44,251 nucleotides of DNA, from contig CAMDSZ010000002.1 of assembly GCA_945906945.1 (NCBI GenBank), positions 1 to 44,251 on the forward strand, read 5' to 3'. The notes under the pieces were generated by a model. The model was not told the DNA's origin. It made no database searches and worked only from the letters and a program-made list of their open reading frames with translations. The first letter of the stretch is position 1. The number at the start of each line of letters is the position of its first letter. The position numbers were made by a program, and so were the translations under genes. Origin of the DNA: Akkermansia muciniphila (GTDB lineage Bacteria > Verrucomicrobiota > Verrucomicrobiia > Chthoniobacterales > Chthoniobacteraceae). Below are positions 34,948 to 43,968 of this stretch, one piece after another.

Positions 34948-36246
34948 ATGCGACAACTCCTGATTTTTCTTCTATTAGTGGTATCGGCAAATGCGGAGCC
35001 TTTCTTTGTCGATCACCGGGCCGTGTTGCGGCTTGCCGGAGCGCGGCACGAGGAAATCGAGTTTGCGCGTTTGCAGCATGTGGTGGCGGTTCAGGAGTCC
35101 AAACAGGCGTGGCAGCGTTTCTGGCCCACGCTCAGCATTGGCGCGAACTACCGCGGGCATGAGGGGCGACTGCAGGACATCGATGGATACGTCCGCGACG
35201 CTAGCAAACTTAATTACGGCGTGGGCGGAGCGCTCGCTCTCGACTGGGCTCCGGGCGACATCTACTACGGGGCGCTCGCTGCAAAACAGCGTGCGATCGC
35301 TGCGGATCATTTAGTGGAAAAAGTACGGCTCGATACCATCCGCATTGCCACCGAGCGTTACTACGCGTTGTTGAAGGCAGAGGCGTCTCTCGCAGTGATG
35401 GCGGAGGACATTGCTATTTCAGAGCGTTATTACCAGCAGTTAGACAATGCGGTGAAAGTCGGGACGGCGTTTCGGGCGGATCTTCTTCGGGTCGCCACGC
35501 AGCTCGCGCGTCTGCGTCTGTTGGTTCGTTTGGGTGAAGAGGAGCTGCAAGTGTGCGCCGCGCGGTTGGCGGAAATCCTGCGGCTCGCTCCGGAAACCGA
35601 GCTGCGCGCGGCTAAGGTGGATTTGACGCCGGTGCGGCTCATGAAGGACGAACAGCTCACGGATTTGGTGGCGCGCGCGCAGGCGAACCGGGCGGAAATC
35701 AAGGCGGTCGACGCGGCGGCGGTCGGTCTGGCTCGGGAGGAAGACCGTTTGCGAGTCGGGCCGCTTTTTCCCACGCTTCAAGGGGGCTATGCCGCGGGTG
35801 GTTTTGGTGGCGGTCGGACCGGTCGGACCGGCAACTTTGGCGATCAGCAGGATTTCTTTGTCGGTTTGGGTTGGAAGGTCGGGCCGGGCGGCATGTTTGA
35901 CACGACGCGAAACAAGATCGCGGAAACGAGGCGCGAGTCGGTGGCCTTGCAAAAAAGCCGCACGAAGGCGTCTGTCGGCCGGGAGGTGGTGGAAGCCGTG
36001 GCACGCTCACAGTCTGCGCATGCGCAGATCCAGATCACGGATGACGCGGTTGCGGCAGCTGAGGAGATGACCAAGCTTGCGGGTGAGCGGCAGGCAAGTC
36101 AGGTGGGGGTCGTGCTTGAATACGTGATGGCGCGCGATGAATTGCGCCAGTCGCGGTTGGCGCGGGTCCGTTCGGTAGTTGACTTCAACTGCGCGCAGCA
36201 GGAGCTGCAGATCGCGGTCGGCGATGCGCCGACGTTGGAAAAGTGA
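34948..36246 (+). CDS. TolC-family outer-membrane efflux channel
   Basis: A 432-residue outer-membrane factor. Signal peptide MRQLLIFLLLVVSANA, cleaved before EPFF. The body has the paired long-helix pattern of TolC proteins: residues about 20-180 and 240-420 each include a coiled-coil helical hairpin, joined by beta strands such as FWPTLSIGANYRG and LFPTLQGGYAAGGFGGG. The predicted tunnel helices are rich in Ala, Glu and Arg. The frame extends upstream to 34888; ATG at 34948 gives a proper signal peptide. It is 72 bp after the adaptor gene and completes the tripartite pump. Confidence 0.88.
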   Translation: MRQLLIFLLLVVSANAEPFFVDHRAVLRLAGARHEEIEFARLQHVVAVQESKQAWQRFWPTLSIGANYRGHEGRLQDIDGYVRDASKLNYGVGGALALDWAPGDIYYGALAAKQRAIAADHLVEKVRLDTIRIATERYYALLKAEASLAVMAEDIAISERYYQQLDNAVKVGTAFRADLLRVATQLARLRLLVRLGEEELQVCAARLAEILRLAPETELRAAKVDLTPVRLMKDEQLTDLVARAQANRAEIKAVDAAAVGLAREEDRLRVGPLFPTLQGGYAAGGFGGGRTGRTGNFGDQQDFFVGLGWKVGPGGMFDTTRNKIAETRRESVALQKSRTKASVGREVVEAVARSQSAHAQIQITDDAVAAAEEMTKLAGERQASQVGVVLEYVMARDELRQSRLARVRSVVDFNCAQQELQIAVGDAPTLEK

Positions 36247-36296
36247 GTTAGCCATTGCCCTACGGGCATTCGCTGTGAGACTGGGCTTGTGGCGTT

Positions 36297-37877
36297 ATGA
36301 ATGCAGCCCCAGTTGATTTTGAGCATAAGGAAGGCGTCGAAACGCCCGCGGAACCGCGCGGCGGCGACGTGCAGATTCTCCTGGCGACTATCAACGCCCG
36401 TTACATTCACGCCGCAGTTGGATTGCGTTACCTCATGGCCAACCTCGGCGAAATGCAGAGCGTCGCGCGGATTCTCGAGTTTGAAATCAAGCAGCGCGCG
36501 CTGGATATCGCGGGTGAAATTCTAGCAGTGGGAGCCCGGATCGTCGGGTTGGGAGTCTACATCTGGAACGCCGCGCTGACGGCCGAGGTGGTCGCGATTC
36601 TCAAAAAGGTTCAGCCGGACCTCGTGGTGATCCTTGGCGGACCGGAGGTCAGCTATGAAACGCTTGGACAACCCATCGTTGAATGCGCGGATTACGTCAT
36701 CACGGGCGAGGCTGATTTGAAGTTTGCGGAAGTCTGTCGCATGCTGCTCGCGGGTGAGCGGCCTGTGCACAAGGTCATCCACGCTGAATTGCCGCAGTTG
36801 GCTGGTGTGCGCATGCCGTACGGATTGTACTCGCGTGAGGACCTTCAAAATCGGGTGCTTTACGTTGAGGCTTCGCGGGGATGTCCGTTCACGTGCGAGT
36901 TTTGCTTGTCGTCGCTGGATGTGCCGGTTCGCGGATTCGATCTGGCGTTGTTTCTCGCCGAACTTGAAAACCTTTTTGCACGCGGTGCTCGTATTTTTAA
37001 ATTCGTCGACCGGACGTTTAATCTGAGTCTTAAGACGAGCCGGGCGATCCTTGAGTTCTTTTTGGATCGATGGGAGGACGGGATGTTCGTGCATTTTGAA
37101 ATGGTGCCGGATCGCATGCCTGAGGCGCTGCTTGAGTTGCTCGCGCGTTTTCCTGCGGGAGGCGTCCAGTTGGAAGTGGGCATCCAGACCTTCGACGAGG
37201 CCACGGCTAAAAACATCAGCCGCAGGCAGAACTACGAGAAGCTCGAGCACAACTTGCGTTTTCTCCGCGCGCACACAGGAGTTCATATTCACGCGGATCT
37301 GATCGCGGGGCTGCCGGGTGAAACGATGGAAAGTTTTGGGCGCGGCTTCGACCGGCTCGTCGCCTTGGCGCCCCAAGAAATACAGCTTGGGATCCTCAAG
37401 CGTCTGCGGGGCACGCCGATTGTGCGGCACGACGCGGAGTGGCAGATGCAGTACAGCCCCCACCCGCCTTATGAAATTTTGCAGAACAAATCACTGAGCT
37501 TTGCACAACTTCAAAGCCTGAGGCGGTTCGCGAAGTTCTGGGATCTTATCGCCAACAGCGGCAGGTTCACTGATACGCTTCCATGGGTGTGGCGGGGGTT
37601 GGAGTCTCCGTTTGCGGGGTTCATGGAGTTTAGCGATTGGCTTGCGCTGCGGCTGGGTCGGACGCACTCCATCGCGCTGGTGGCGCTCGCGGAGCAGCTT
37701 TACCGGTTTGTGCGGGAGGTGCGTGGATGCGACATCGCCGAGGTTTTGAAGGGCGACTGGTTCAGGGGCGGAATCAAGAGGGAAAGGCTGGCGTTCCTTG
37801 AGGAAGCGGCTGCGCCCGTGCGGGCGTCGGTGGGTAGTGCCGGGGGGCCTAAGCGTCAGCGGCGGCATCTGGCGTGA
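36297..37877 (+). CDS. B12-binding-domain radical SAM protein (DUF4080 type)
   Basis: A 526-residue cytoplasmic enzyme. A cobalamin-binding-like domain (about 20-150) starts with the segment ATINARYIHAAVGLRYLMANL and has VILGGPEVSYE. The radical SAM core follows, with the cluster motif Cys196-x3-Cys200-x2-Cys203 (ASRGCPFTCEFCLSS), and then FKFVDRTFNLS and ADLIAGLPGE. The C-terminal ~170 residues are rich in Arg, Leu and Phe and fit the DUF4080 tail. It should cleave S-adenosylmethionine with a [4Fe-4S] cluster; the substrate is unknown. It is 50 bp after the TolC-like gene and may be in the same transcript, though no functional link is clear. The last residues (GSAGGPKRQRRHLA) are basic. Confidence 0.88.
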   Translation: MNAAPVDFEHKEGVETPAEPRGGDVQILLATINARYIHAAVGLRYLMANLGEMQSVARILEFEIKQRALDIAGEILAVGARIVGLGVYIWNAALTAEVVAILKKVQPDLVVILGGPEVSYETLGQPIVECADYVITGEADLKFAEVCRMLLAGERPVHKVIHAELPQLAGVRMPYGLYSREDLQNRVLYVEASRGCPFTCEFCLSSLDVPVRGFDLALFLAELENLFARGARIFKFVDRTFNLSLKTSRAILEFFLDRWEDGMFVHFEMVPDRMPEALLELLARFPAGGVQLEVGIQTFDEATAKNISRRQNYEKLEHNLRFLRAHTGVHIHADLIAGLPGETMESFGRGFDRLVALAPQEIQLGILKRLRGTPIVRHDAEWQMQYSPHPPYEILQNKSLSFAQLQSLRRFAKFWDLIANSGRFTDTLPWVWRGLESPFAGFMEFSDWLALRLGRTHSIALVALAEQLYRFVREVRGCDIAEVLKGDWFRGGIKRERLAFLEEAAAPVRASVGSAGGPKRQRRHLA

Positions 37878-38095
37878 TTTAAGGTTAGCTGGGCTTTATG
37901 AAGGTCGTTTTCGATTGTGTGGCAGGCTGTTGGGCGCGGGAGGGGTGGTTGACTTCGCCCAGGTGGTTTGGGACTTGCTTGCGGGCCTGGAGGATGGAAT
38001 TTAAAGACTCGAAAAAAGAAGTGCTCCTTTCGCACTCTAGTGACAACCCTGCTCAACACCCCTCAACCCCCAATCGCTAGTTATTCCCCGGTTCT

Positions 38096-40453
38096 ATGAA
38101 GCTCCGTTCACTACCTGCTCTCGTTTTCACCTCCGCATGTTTGTTTGCGGCAAATTCCATAGTTCATGCCGCACAAACGGTGTTTGTGGAGGCCGAGTCG
38201 TTTGAAAGCCACGGCGGCTGGTCGTTGGATACGTCTTTCACCCATGTGGTGGGCTCGCCATACCTGCTTGCACACGGCCTCGGCAAAGCCGTCAAGGACG
38301 CGACGGGTAAGGTGCAGATTACGGAGGCGGGAGAATACCGGGTTTGGGTGCGGACCAAAGACTGGGTTGGCCCCTGGAAGGTACCCGGCACGCCAGGTCG
38401 CTTTCGATTGGTTGTAAATGGCAAGCCGCTAGCCACCGAGTTCGGTACCGAGGGCGCCGAGTGGCACTGGCAGCCAGGCGGCACCGTAAAACTCAAGGCG
38501 GGAGCACACAGCCTCGCTTTGCACGATCTCACTGGTTTTGATGGACGCTGCGACGCTATTTTACTCAGCAGCGACCCCTCCTATTCCCCGCCCCAGGGAC
38601 AGGCACTTGTCGACGCACGCAACAAATGGCTCAATCCCGGCGGCGTGCCGGAGGACGTGGGCGAGTTTGACTTGGTGGTCTGCGGCGGCGGTTATGCCGG
38701 GGTGGCTGCGGCCGTTTCCGCGGCGCGTCAGTCGCTGAAAGTCGCGTTGATTCAAGACCGGTTTGTCTTGGGTGGTAATGGCAGTAGCGAGATCGGCGTC
38801 TGGGCGCAGGGCGGCACCATGCGCGGAAAATATCCGCATATCGGGGAAATTGTTGAGGAGTTCGCGGACCGCGCACCCGACAGTCCCGGGAAGCCGGAGG
38901 ATTTTGTCGATGACAAGAAGGAGAAGGTTTGCCGCAGTGAAAAAACGCTGAGCCTTTACCTGGGACATTTCGTGCACAGCGCGAAGATGGATGCATCGGG
39001 CAAGATCGCTTCAGTGCGCGCGCTGGACGTGAAGACCGGCCGTGAACGCGAGTTCCGCGGAAAGCTGTTTGTGGACTGCACCGGCCATGGAACGGTGGGT
39101 GCGGCCGCAGGCGCGCAATTCACGATGGAAGAAACGGGCCACATGGGCATGTCAAACATGTGGTACTACCAGCTGGACGAACAGCCATCCGCATGGCCCG
39201 AAACGCCTTGGGCACTGCCTCTTACCATGGAGGATTTTCCGAAGGTGAAGGAGAGTAAGTCCAAGATCAACGACAAGCCTTTCCTCAAGGCAGAATGGTT
39301 CTGGGAGTCTGGGTTCAACAAACATCCCATCAATGATCTCGAGTTGATTCGCGATTGGAATTTCCGCGCGGCGTTTGGAGCGTTTTCCGCGATCAAGCAT
39401 GGAAGCAGCGATGATGAGAAGGCGAAGGCGGCATTGAAGTGGGTCTCACACGTTGGCGGGCCCCGTGAATCGCGTTTGCTGCAGGGCGACCTGGTGCTCA
39501 CGCAGGACGACATTGTCGCGCAGAAGGATTTTCCGGATGGAATGGTTGCGACCACCTGGGACATTGATTTGCATTATCCACGCGAGCAGTACGCAGCGAA
39601 GTTTCCGGACAACCCCTTCATTTCTCGCGCTGAGTTCGGCAAGCATGTGGATCGCAAAAACGGCTATCCGGTGCCGTACCGCTGTTTTTATTCCAAGAAC
39701 GTGCCGAATCTTTTTATGGCAGGCCGGAATATCAGCGTCACACACCAGGCGCTGGGAACGATCCGCGTGATGCGGACCTGCGGAATGATGGGTGAAGTGG
39801 TCGGAAAAGCCGCCTACATCGCAGTGCTGCACAAATCAGATCCTCGCGGGGTGTACGAGAGTCATTTGAAGGAGCTCATCCAACTAGTCAGCCAGCCAGG
39901 TGCCATGCGCCGCGACGGGCTTAATGGCGAGCTGCGCTTGGACCCGAGCATACCAGATCCCTCGACACTCGCCGGTGGTTGGATGAACCGGGATTTGCCA
40001 CAGTTCGCCACGCATCTTCACAAGGGGATCGGCGAGGCTCCCCAGCCATTGACCGGCATAGTGATCGACGACAGCAAAGCGAAGATGGTCGGCAAATGGT
40101 CTTCAAGTCACGGCCTGCTCCCGAATGTGGGCGGCGCCTACCAGTTCACCTCCGCCGGCACCGACGCCGAGGCACGCTTCGAGTTCAAAGTCCCAAACAC
40201 TGGAAAATACGAGGTTCGCGTGTATTGGGCCGGACACGAGAATCGCGCTTCCAAGGCCCCGTGTAGCATCGAACGCCCCGGCCAGTCGCCGGTCACTTTG
40301 CGCCTTAACCAGAAGGAGAACACGCCTGATGGCGCGCATTCGCTCGGCACCTTTGATTTCGCGGCAGACGTCATGAACTCCGTCGTGTTGCGTGCCGCCG
40401 GATCCGATGGCACGATTCACGCTGATGCCGTGCAAATTATCCCTGCAAAATAG
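38096..40453 (+). CDS. Secreted FAD-dependent oxidoreductase with carbohydrate-binding-like end domains
   Basis: A 785-residue exported flavoprotein. A Sec signal peptide (residues 1-26, ending VHAA-Q) is followed by a beta-sandwich domain (about 28-160; FVEAESFESHGGW, ITEAGEYRVWVRT) like carbohydrate-binding or golvesin-type modules. The FAD-binding core (about 180-600) begins DLVVCGGGYAGVAAAVSAA, then GGNGSSEIGVWAQGG, LFVDCTGHGTVGAAAGA and NLFMAGRNISVTHQALG, as in the PF12831 group. The C-terminal part (about 650-785) looks like a golvesin C-terminal-like module (FEFKVPNTGKYEVRVYWAGHENRA). Its substrate may be a sugar or glycan, by analogy only. It precedes the flavinylated electron-transfer protein gene by 62 bp, with a strong hairpin between them. 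Confidence 0.88.
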   Translation: MKLRSLPALVFTSACLFAANSIVHAAQTVFVEAESFESHGGWSLDTSFTHVVGSPYLLAHGLGKAVKDATGKVQITEAGEYRVWVRTKDWVGPWKVPGTPGRFRLVVNGKPLATEFGTEGAEWHWQPGGTVKLKAGAHSLALHDLTGFDGRCDAILLSSDPSYSPPQGQALVDARNKWLNPGGVPEDVGEFDLVVCGGGYAGVAAAVSAARQSLKVALIQDRFVLGGNGSSEIGVWAQGGTMRGKYPHIGEIVEEFADRAPDSPGKPEDFVDDKKEKVCRSEKTLSLYLGHFVHSAKMDASGKIASVRALDVKTGREREFRGKLFVDCTGHGTVGAAAGAQFTMEETGHMGMSNMWYYQLDEQPSAWPETPWALPLTMEDFPKVKESKSKINDKPFLKAEWFWESGFNKHPINDLELIRDWNFRAAFGAFSAIKHGSSDDEKAKAALKWVSHVGGPRESRLLQGDLVLTQDDIVAQKDFPDGMVATTWDIDLHYPREQYAAKFPDNPFISRAEFGKHVDRKNGYPVPYRCFYSKNVPNLFMAGRNISVTHQALGTIRVMRTCGMMGEVVGKAAYIAVLHKSDPRGVYESHLKELIQLVSQPGAMRRDGLNGELRLDPSIPDPSTLAGGWMNRDLPQFATHLHKGIGEAPQPLTGIVIDDSKAKMVGKWSSSHGLLPNVGGAYQFTSAGTDAEARFEFKVPNTGKYEVRVYWAGHENRASKAPCSIERPGQSPVTLRLNQKENTPDGAHSLGTFDFAADVMNSVVLRAAGSDGTIHADAVQIIPAK

Positions 40454-40456
40454 ACA

Positions 40457-40478
40457 CCGTTTCGGATCGCCGAAACGG
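40457..40478. terminator. Strong hairpin between the FAD oxidoreductase and the FMN/ApbE fusion
   Basis: CCGTTTCGG-ATCG-CCGAAACGG is a perfect 9-bp stem with a 4-base loop, starting 4 bases after the oxidoreductase stop codon. No T-run follows, so it may be a weak or factor-dependent terminator, or an mRNA-processing hairpin that sets unequal levels of the two genes. Confidence 0.55.
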
Positions 40479-40515
40479 CGGGTGGCAGTCCGGAAGCCTA
40501 TCGCTTGCACGCTCC

Positions 40516-43206
40516 ATGCAACGTAGGCTTCTGATTGGACGTTTGGTGCAGGTTTGGCGGCTGCTGGCTCTCGTTCTGGCCGCCTGCCTGCTGCGGCTTG
40601 CCGCGCCGCCCGCAGGGCAAAACGCGGGCGTTTTTTCGGATGCGGTGAAGCTCTCCGATGCACGGGCTTATTTTGCAAAAGCAACCCAACTGCGGGCCGC
40701 GGGCGATGGGCGGCTGGACGTTTTAGATGATTCCGGCACGCCTCTCGGGCTGCTGGTTTTAACTTCACCGCAAAGTGATTCCATCATCGGCTATGCGGGG
40801 CCTAGCAACCTACTCTTGGCAGTGGGAAATGACGGCCGCATTCGCGGGGTCCGTCTTTTGCACAGCGAAGACACACCGTCGCACGTTGCGGCGCTCAAAA
40901 ACTCGGGCAAGTTCTGGGACGCGTTGTCGGGATGGCATCCCGAGAAAGAGCCTCCGCCAGCGGTCGACGGAGTTGCAGGGTCGACGTTGACGGCGTTTGC
41001 GTGGGTTGAGGCGATAGCGCACCGATTTACCGGCGGTCGCGTTTCGCTGCGTTTTCCTGATGCCGTCACCATTGAGGAGGCGGACTCGATGTTTAAGGGA
41101 GCCGCCGAAATCTTTGTGGACGACAAGCGGGATGGATGGAGCAAGGTCAAATCGGCCGATGGCGCGCTCATGGGGTACCTGGTCCGCACCTCTCCGGCCT
41201 CGGACGATTTGATCGGGTATCAGGGACCCACGGAATGTCTGTTGGCTGTGGCGGCTGATGAGCGGACGCTTCTCGGGGTGCGGATGCGCAAAACGTACGA
41301 CACTCCCGACTACGCCGACAGGGTTCGAGGGGACGCTGATTATATGAAGCTCCTCACCAAGTGGACCACGGATCAATGGCAGACTTTGGATTTCCAAAAG
41401 GAAGGCATCGAGGGTGTCGCTGGCGCCACGATGACGAGTTATGCAGTTGCGGAAGGCATTCGGCAGACTTTTGCGCGGCAGGCGCATGCAAGCAAGGAGT
41501 CGCCGAAACAAGGCTTCTGGCAACGGCTCGGCCTTTGGGATGCAGCGATCGCTGCGATTCTCGCTGGCGCCCTCGTGCTGGCGTTTTCGCCGCTGCGCGG
41601 CAGCCGCGTGCTGCGGCTGATTTGGCGCGGGGTGTTGATCGGCGGGCTGGGAGTTTGCCTCGGGCAAATGCTGTCGCTTTCGCCGTTGTTGGGCTGGGCG
41701 CAGCACGGGATGCCCACATTGCAGGCGGGTGGGTTTCTATTGTTGGTGGCAGTGGCACTGCTCGTGCCGTGGGGAACTCGGCGCCAGATTTACTGCCACC
41801 ATGTCTGCCCGCACGGCGCGGCTCAGGAGGTGCTGGGTGGTTTTACGCGGCTGCATGTGAAGGTTCCACAAGCCGTGCATCAATCGTTACGCGTGATTCC
41901 TGCGGTGACGTTGATAGGCTTGTTTCTAGGGGCGCTGGCAGTGGGTGAGTTTGAGGCGAGTAAGTTCGAGCCGTTTGACGCATGGACTCTCGGGCGTGCG
42001 GCCGTTGTTCCTGCGGTGTTGGCGGTGCTCGGCCTTGGCGCGAGTTTTTTTGTACCGCAGGCGTATTGTCATTACGGATGTCCCACGGGCGCGCTCCTGA
42101 ATTTCATGCGGATGACTTCCACGACCCAGGGTGTTGGACGCAAGGATTACTGGGCGTTTGCGAGCTTGCTTGTGGGTGCGGGGATTGTGGTGTTGCGTCC
42201 GGTGTCCGCTCCGGGCGGGTTAGATACGAAAACTGCAGCGGCTGCGGAGTCGGCTGTGAGGCGATTCGAGCCGTCGAGCGACTCCGCTGCGACCGAGATG
42301 CGCGGAGCTGCCTTTGGCACGACATGGTGCGTCAAAGTGCGCGATGCCGGATGGAAGCCAGATGGGCTTGATGGGCGGATCGCGGCGGAGATCGACAGGA
42401 TTGAAGCGAGGCTTTCGCACTGGAAGCCGGATTCGGCAACGAGCCAGTTCAACACAAGCGCGACGGTGCTGGAGATGGACGTTGAGCCTGAGTTGGCGAA
42501 GCTTGTGTCGCTGGCGGCGCGAGTGAGCGATCGCACGGGGGGCATGTTTGATATCACCGTTGCGCCGCTGGTGTCGCTCTGGGGGCACGGGCCAATGCAC
42601 TCTTCGGCGGCGCAGTCCGGATCGATCCCGTCCGATGAAGCTTTGAAGACCGCGATGGAGGCCGTTGGCTATTCCAAGCTGGAGGTGGATGTAAGTCTGA
42701 ATACGCTCAGGAAGAAGCACCCCGCACTGACATTGGACCTTGGAGCGATGCTGCAGGGGTACGCGGTGGACCGGGTATGCGAAGTTCTGGAGACGGCCGG
42801 TGTACGGGAGTTTTTGGTGGAGATAGGCGGCGAGTTGCGCGCGCGCGGGGCGTGGCTGATCGGAATCGAAAATCCCGCGCAGCCAGGGAAGCTTCTCGGC
42901 ACGATGAGCCTCAAGGACCGTGCGCTTGCCACGTCGGGGCATTATTGTGCGCGGAAGATGCTCGAAGGGCGTCCGGCAACGCATTTGATTTCACCGCTTA
43001 ACGGACAACCGATTGAGGCGGGCATCGAGATGAGCGCGGTGCTTGGCGAAACTTGTGTCGAAGCCGACGCATGGTCGACCGCGATGATTCTATTGAGCCC
43101 GCTGCTCGCTGCAGAAACCGCGCATAAGGAAAAACTCGAGGTGTTGCTGCTCGATCGCGCGGGCCGTGAGCTGCCTGGCTCAACGATCGTTGTGGATCAG
43201 CGGTGA
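40516..43206 (+). CDS. Self-flavinylating-type fusion: two FMN-binding domains, NosR/NapH-like membrane region, ApbE
   Basis: An 896-residue membrane protein. Residues about 8-30 are a signal anchor. Two FMN-binding domains follow (about 45-175 and 185-315) with attachment motifs DGVAGSTLT (acceptor Thr159) and EGVAGATMT (acceptor Thr307), where ApbE links FMN to Thr. Next come several membrane helices (about 340-565) with CHHVCP (Cys427, Cys431) and CHYGCP (Cys518, Cys522), like the NosR/NapH Fe-S membrane region. The C-terminal part (about 590-896) is an ApbE flavinyltransferase: GGMFDITVAPLVSLWG, LDLGAMLQGYAVD, EIGGELRARG, TSGHYCARK, CVEADAWSTAM. In ApbE the usual KGY is QGY here, and HI(I/L)DP is HLISP. 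The protein thus carries both the enzyme and its substrates. Role: transmembrane electron transfer to or from the extracytoplasmic side; partner unknown. Confidence 0.92.
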   Translation: MQRRLLIGRLVQVWRLLALVLAACLLRLAAPPAGQNAGVFSDAVKLSDARAYFAKATQLRAAGDGRLDVLDDSGTPLGLLVLTSPQSDSIIGYAGPSNLLLAVGNDGRIRGVRLLHSEDTPSHVAALKNSGKFWDALSGWHPEKEPPPAVDGVAGSTLTAFAWVEAIAHRFTGGRVSLRFPDAVTIEEADSMFKGAAEIFVDDKRDGWSKVKSADGALMGYLVRTSPASDDLIGYQGPTECLLAVAADERTLLGVRMRKTYDTPDYADRVRGDADYMKLLTKWTTDQWQTLDFQKEGIEGVAGATMTSYAVAEGIRQTFARQAHASKESPKQGFWQRLGLWDAAIAAILAGALVLAFSPLRGSRVLRLIWRGVLIGGLGVCLGQMLSLSPLLGWAQHGMPTLQAGGFLLLVAVALLVPWGTRRQIYCHHVCPHGAAQEVLGGFTRLHVKVPQAVHQSLRVIPAVTLIGLFLGALAVGEFEASKFEPFDAWTLGRAAVVPAVLAVLGLGASFFVPQAYCHYGCPTGALLNFMRMTSTTQGVGRKDYWAFASLLVGAGIVVLRPVSAPGGLDTKTAAAAESAVRRFEPSSDSAATEMRGAAFGTTWCVKVRDAGWKPDGLDGRIAAEIDRIEARLSHWKPDSATSQFNTSATVLEMDVEPELAKLVSLAARVSDRTGGMFDITVAPLVSLWGHGPMHSSAAQSGSIPSDEALKTAMEAVGYSKLEVDVSLNTLRKKHPALTLDLGAMLQGYAVDRVCEVLETAGVREFLVEIGGELRARGAWLIGIENPAQPGKLLGTMSLKDRALATSGHYCARKMLEGRPATHLISPLNGQPIEAGIEMSAVLGETCVEADAWSTAMILLSPLLAAETAHKEKLEVLLLDRAGRELPGSTIVVDQR

Positions 43207-43257
43207 GCCGTTTTTCTGATCGAATAAAATAGAGCGCAAAGGTCGGGACTGTTGAAT

Positions 43258-43557
43258 TCAGTTGATCCGATGCTTCCAATAATCGGGGTCTTGGCTTGCA
43301 TGTCCAACGGCGGCAACAAGGACTCTATCTGCGCGAATAAAAAAGGCCACGTAATAGGGAAACCCTAGAAAATTAACCCTTCGAAAACCACCTGTACGTT
43401 CTCTCCATAAAAACGGATTTTGAGGGATAGTTGAACAGATCGCTTCGAGCTCAATCCAAAATTTCGTCCCCAAACCTTGCATATGTCCCTCGTAGTACGT
43501 CACTGCGGCTTCGGCATCCAAGAATGCTTCAGGAAGAAATTCCAGAAACGAACTCAT
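43258..43557 (-). CDS. RelE/ParE-family toxin
   Basis: A 99-residue protein of the RelE/ParE toxin superfamily, with the family pattern FLPEAFLDAEAAVTYYE, FWIELEAICSTIPQNP, and GGFRRVNFLGFPYYVAFFIRADRVLVAAVGHASQDPDYW. Such toxins inhibit translation or DNA gyrase; which cannot be told. The gene overlaps the antitoxin gene by 4 bp (43554-43557), with antitoxin first, so the two form a type II module. Confidence 0.88.
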   Translation of the reverse strand: MSSFLEFLPEAFLDAEAAVTYYEGHMQGLGTKFWIELEAICSTIPQNPFLWRERTGGFRRVNFLGFPYYVAFFIRADRVLVAAVGHASQDPDYWKHRIN

Positions 43558-43790
43558 CGTCTGGGAGCGATCTGGCAGAGCCGAGCAAAAACGTCTATTG
43601 CGTTCACTGGTTTAGTTTTGCCCGAATTAAACCGAGCAATGCGCTCTGCGATCTCCGTATCCCAAGCAGTCTCCGTATTTGATTCTGTAACGGGTTCTAC
43701 GCTTTCAAGGAGGCGGTAAGCCAGAGCGACACGCTGCTCTGCAGGGAGAACGAGAGCATCATGAGCTAGGGCTTCAAAGTTCGCGTTCAT
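43554..43790 (-). CDS. Antitoxin of a ParE/RelE-type module (addiction module component family)
   Basis: A 78-residue protein. Its N-terminus (FEALAHDALVLPAEQRVALAYRLLESVE) matches the small putative addiction-module component family (PF09720) that accompanies RelE/ParE toxins. The C-terminus (WDTEIAERIARFNSGKTKPVNAIDVFARL) should wrap the toxin. It starts 233 bp away from the beginning of nearest minus-strand coding sequence upstream (the Rpn-type gene ends at 43969), so it probably has its own promoter, repressed by the module itself as is usual. Confidence 0.85.
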   Translation of the reverse strand: MNANFEALAHDALVLPAEQRVALAYRLLESVEPVTESNTETAWDTEIAERIARFNSGKTKPVNAIDVFARLCQIAPRR

Positions 43791-43968
43791 AAATCAGTGT
43801 TAGCTGGGATGGGTTTACTTGTCGAAGCGCAAGATGACATCCGAAAACCACTTCCTTGCCTGACAAAACGCGGCTAATGCAGTGCCTTGCTCGTATCGAG
43901 GGTTCTGATGTTCTAGGTCGCCTTTTTAAAGTTACTTCCACCTCGAAGAGCGAGCCAGCGGCTACTCC

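Noticed and set aside
39565-39580. TTATCCACG, close to a DnaA box
   Set aside because: A single word with one mismatch within a coding region; no cluster of DnaA boxes or AT-rich unwinding element was found, so no origin is called.
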